Shown piece after piece: positions 63,490 through 64,000 of a stretch of DNA of 64,000 nt. Under the pieces are notes generated by a model, which saw nothing but the letters and a program-made list of their open reading frames with translations, did no database searches and was not told the origin of the DNA. Where the stretch lies: positions 4,216,001 through 4,280,000 of the forward strand of contig NZ_CP109427.1 in the NCBI RefSeq assembly GCF_036250695.1. Direction: 5' to 3'. This stretch comes from Streptomyces sp. NBC_01497. GTDB lineage: Bacteria > Actinomycetota > Actinomycetes > Streptomycetales > Streptomycetaceae. The translations under genes and the position numbers were made by a program. The first letter of the stretch is position 1; every line of letters starts with the position of its first letter.

Positions 63490-64000
63490 TCAGGTGTGCG
63501 GGAGCGTGGCCGGGGCGGTGCCCAGGCGGCCCGCCTGGAAGTCGTCGAACGCCTGGCGGAGTTCGGCCTGGGTGTTCATCACGAACGGGCCGTAGTGCGC
63601 CATCGGCTCCCGGATGGGGCGGCCACCGAGGAGCACGACCTCCAGGTCCGGGGTGTTCGCGTCCTGACTCTCGTCCGCGCGCACGGTCAGCGAGCCGCCC
63701 GCGCCGAACACGGCCGTCTGACCCGTGTGCACGGGACGGCGGTCCGTACCGACCGAGCCGCGGCCCGCGAGCACGTACGCCAGGCCGTTGAAGTCCTCGC
63801 GCCACGGCAGTGTGATCTCGGCGCCGGGCCTGACCGACGCGTGGATCATGGTGATCGGCGTGTGCGTGACGCCGGGGCCCTCGTGGCCGTCCAGCTCGCC
63901 GGCGATGACGCGGAGCAGCGCGCCGCCGTCGGGCGTGCTGAGCAGCTGGACCTGGCCGCCGCGGATGTCCTGGTAGCGGGGGTTCATCATCTTGTCCGAC
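63490..64000 (-). CDS. Pirin-family protein, C-terminal part (cut by window edge)
   Basis: The visible 170 residues are the C-terminal part of a pirin-like protein: SDKMMNPRYQDIRG, LRVIAGELDG, TPITMIHASVRPGAEITLPW and LLGGRPIREPMAHYGPFVMN. Reading stays open through the window end, so the N-terminal cupin half with the metal ligands lies outside; a start at the ATG at 63990 is not the true one. Pirins are bicupin proteins, some with quercetinase activity. It is convergent with aspS. Confidence 0.88.
   Translation of the reverse strand, partial: SDKMMNPRYQDIRGGQVQLLSTPDGGALLRVIAGELDGHEGPGVTHTPITMIHASVRPGAEITLPWREDFNGLAYVLAGRGSVGTDRRPVHTGQTAVFGAGGSLTVRADESQDANTPDLEVVLLGGRPIREPMAHYGPFVMNTQAELRQAFDDFQAGRLGTAPATLPHT

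Overview
The window looks like a piece of a Streptomyces (or very close actinomycete) chromosome lying close to the replication origin. The grounds are: very high G+C with GTG starts and TGA stops throughout; the sporulation pair ssgR/ssgA; the rpsF-ssb-rpsR-rplI block followed by dnaB; five perfect copies of the 14-bp ParB site GTTTCACGTGAAAC plus one variant in the first 35 kb; and two clusters of DnaA boxes. No tRNA, rRNA, insertion sequence, phage or CRISPR array was seen.

Layout. 0.2-6.2 kb is replication and translation core: small membrane protein, rpsF, ssb, rpsR, rplI, a MATE transporter on the other strand, a DnaA-box cluster, then dnaB. 6.4-17 kb is a mixed housekeeping stretch: DHFR-fold reductase, GNAT acetyltransferases, a frameshifted maleylpyruvate-isomerase-like pseudogene, serine hydrolase, HAD phosphatase, Nudix hydrolase, LysR regulator, a PLP-dependent C-S lyase, a cupin and a small membrane protein. 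16.7-18.1 kb holds ssgR and ssgA, which control sporulation-specific division. 18.3-21.9 kb holds a YibE/F membrane protein and thiC behind a TPP riboswitch. 22-30 kb is accessory: DUF4291 protein, an SDR divergent from an MmyB-type regulator, a two-TM membrane protein, a metallophosphoesterase and a LacI regulator. 30-40 kb holds hisC and the cytochrome bd operon cydA-cydB-cydDC, headed by a Rex operator and followed by a GAF histidine kinase without a partner regulator.

40-46 kb holds a Cof phosphatase, a second MmyB-type regulator with an SDR and an LLM oxidoreductase, a VOC-domain protein, and a KptA-type RNA 2'-phosphotransferase whose upstream region carries the second DnaA-box cluster. 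46.4-49.3 kb is a translationally coupled pair: an alpha/beta-hydrolase::SDR fusion and a ferritin-like metal-dependent hydrolase. 49.8-53.5 kb is a four-gene ABC-2 transporter operon (ATPase-permease-ATPase-permease). 53.7-58.7 kb has another DHFR-fold protein, an MFS sugar porter and a divergent GH78 alpha-L-rhamnosidase. The end has a 141-bp tandem duplication, a PAS-GAF-SpoIIE-HATPase phosphatase, aspS with a strong terminator, and a pirin gene cut by the window edge.

The most notable non-coding content is chromosome-maintenance signals (parS and DnaA boxes) embedded in promoters, terminators and coding sequence, and a set of recent tandem repeats between genes. Gene order recalled from S. 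coelicolor suggests a breakpoint of an origin-centred inversion between the ABC operon and aspS. Assignments rest on reading motifs by eye; no database search was run.
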